Positions 63,014-64,000 of a stretch of DNA of 64,000 bases are shown here, piece after piece. Each line of letters starts with the position of its first letter. Position 1 is the first letter of the stretch. The position numbers and the translations under genes were made by a program. Below the pieces are notes generated by a model, which saw nothing but the letters and a program-made list of their open reading frames with translations, was not told the DNA's origin and searched no databases. The stretch comes from Nostoc sp. NMS7 (GTDB taxonomy: Bacteria; Cyanobacteriota; Cyanobacteriia; Cyanobacteriales; Nostocaceae). The stretch spans positions 31,688 through 95,687 of the forward strand of contig NZ_JABXKJ010000164.1 in NCBI RefSeq assembly GCF_017115085.1, read 5' to 3'.

Positions 63014-63695
63014 ATGAAAATCTTACTGGTAGAGGATGATCCAAAGCAATTAATGCCGCTGCAAATGGTTCTCTCCCAGGCTGGACACAGCGTCGATGGT
63101 GTCAAGGATGGTGAAACTGCTCAATGGCTTTTGGCTGAAAAAGAATATGACCTGCTGATTTTGGATTGGATGTTACCTCGGATTAGTGGAGTGAGTTTGT
63201 GTCAACAGTATCGGGCGGCGGGAAAAACAGCTCCGGTATTAATGATTACGGCAAAAGATACCACACCCGATAAAGTCATAGGATTAGATGCCGGAGCTGA
63301 TGATTACCTCGTTAAACCAATTGATATCGTGGAGTTCATGGCACGGGTGCGTGCATTGAGGAGGCGATCGCCTCTCTGGCAAGGGGACATCCTCCGCTTG
63401 CTAGACCTGCAACTTCATCTCGATACACTAATTTTGGAGCGACAAGGAGCGATTGTATCCCTTTCCAGCCAAGAGTTTCAGTTGTTAGAGTATCTTCATG
63501 CGTCATCCTAAGCAAGTCCTGACTCGTAACCAGATTGAACAAGCTGTATGGGAGTGGGGTAGTGAGCCAGAAAGCAATGCAATCACCGTTCTAGTTCGTA
63601 AACTTCGCCAACGTTTGCAAACATTAGCAGCAGCAGATTGGATTGAAACTGTTTACGGCATGGGCTATCGCCTCAACCCTCCAGAACCATCTTGA
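63014..63695 (+). pseudogene. OmpR-type response regulator with frameshift (RppA-like)
   Basis: The receiver domain (MKILLVEDDPKQLMPLQMVL, phospho-Asp in LLILDWMLPRISG, Lys in DDYLVKPID) and the start of the DNA-binding domain are intact to about residue 159. The frame then changes: one extra C near 63494 (TAT-C-TTC-ATG) gives a stop after HASS at 63511. The rest of the winged helix continues in another frame (RHPKQVLTRNQIEQAVWEWG ... VYGMGYRLNPPEPS) to 63695. Removing one base restores a 226-aa regulator. It resembles RppA of the RppA-RppB pair; a broken kinase gene follows. Confidence 0.85.
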
Positions 63696-63769
63696 AATTT
63701 GATCATGGCTGAGACAAAGAGTAGGCAGTAGTGTAGTTCAATTACTTGAAAAGTCTTGTAATTACGAAT

Positions 63770-63840
63770 TACGTAGCTTGCTTCTTGCCTTCTCTACGAG
63801 ACGCTACGCGAATGGCGAGTATTAGGAATTAGGAATTAGC
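63770..63840. repeat. Short repeat unit between regulator and kinase remnants
   Basis: TTCTCTACGAGACGCTACGC preceded by TTACGAATTACGTAGCTTGC and followed by ATTAGGAATTAGGAATTAGC, all known from other intergenic repeats here. It probably arrived after the operon decayed. Confidence 0.6.
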
Positions 63841-63847
63841 ATGAGTT

Positions 63848-63955
63848 GTGTTTAACCGCAGTCGTCGTAATTTAGCTCGTTGGTTTACCCTTTCAATGGG
63901 GTGCATTCTCATTCTCTTTGCTGGAGTCATTTATAATCCAATACGGTTCAGTTAA
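63848..63955 (+). pseudogene. N-terminal stub of a sensor histidine kinase (RppB-like)
   Basis: 35 codons from a GTG: FNRSRRNLARWFTLSMGCIL then ILFAGVIY, the first membrane helix typical of RppB-type kinases, cut off by NPIRFS and TAA. The break coincides with CAATACGGTTCAGTTAAGG, which also occurs in similar form at 25230-25248, so an insertion sequence may begin at about 63940. Confidence 0.6.
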
Positions 63956-64000
63956 GGCTAGAATAGCTGTAAAATAGGCATTGTTTCCAAAAATGGAAAT
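63938..64000. mobile_element. Possible insertion-sequence border at window end
   Basis: ATACGGTTCAGTTAAGGCTA interrupts the kinase reading frame; ATACGGTTCATTAAGG occurs at 25231-25246. The sequence ends before any transposase could be seen, so this is tentative. Confidence 0.35.

Overview
The window is chromosomal DNA of a filamentous, very probably heterocyst-forming cyanobacterium of the Nostocales (Nostoc-like). The grounds are psaC, a HetZ-type protein, many cyanobacteria-only families (DUF3143, DUF4327, DUF751), the abundant HIP1 octamer GCGATCGC, heptanucleotide tandem repeats (TAATGAC/TAATAAC, TTGGGCA) and many small hairpin elements. Genus and strain cannot be settled from the sequence alone.

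Layout. 0-7.3 kb: M28 peptidase, then a chaperone block (DnaK, zinc-finger-less DnaJ, a membrane J-domain protein, DUF3143) with a DUF3800 gene between. 7.3-13 kb: DUF4327, a repeat-rich gap, rbfA-DUF751, a Dam methylase convergent with a PD-(D/E)XK nuclease (probable restriction-modification pair) and a HetZ-related gene. 13-22 kb: sua5, larC, nnr, then a run of decayed or truncated toxin-antitoxin genes, a secreted protein and psaC. 22-30 kb: glmS, two stacked Tn7-like element remnants at the attTn7 position behind glmS, a 21-bp tandem array, an LRR-Roc-COR protein, a lone Tn7-like end and a DUF4160-DUF2442 pair. 30-39 kb: prmA, serA, a methyltransferase-HIT fusion, gatD, DinB, murT and a thylakoid thioredoxin-fold protein. 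39-49 kb: a giant hybrid histidine kinase, bioF with a repeat-derived start, a second 21-bp array, an RTX-like protein and an LssY_C protein. 49-57 kb: a CHAT-NTPase-TPR protein, an aldo/keto reductase, several small stress and membrane proteins and a 2Fe-2S ferredoxin. 57-64 kb: a P-type ATPase, SRPBCC, a GC-rich aldo/keto reductase between inverted repeats, a third 21-bp array and a broken RppA/RppB-like two-component system.

The main discovery is at 24.7-25.2 kb. Exactly 25 bp behind the glmS stop a 143-bp element with TGT...ACA termini begins. It is flanked by the 5-bp duplication GTGAG and carries 20-bp-periodic boxes of the TnsB-site type. One base beyond its distal duplication lies a second, 367-bp element with its own matching ends, flanked by TGAGG. 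A third matching terminus in the same orientation lies at 29,542, beyond the LRR-Roc-COR gene. The locus therefore looks like a stack of Tn7-like insertions reduced to their ends, and the Roco GTPase is a candidate for leftover cargo.

Other themes are a graveyard of toxin-antitoxin modules (15.4-21.5 kb), several MITE-like families, two NLR-like multidomain proteins (LRR-Roco and CHAT-NTPase-TPR) that could act in conflict responses, and a cyanobacterial MurT/GatD pair separated by DinB and a MITE.
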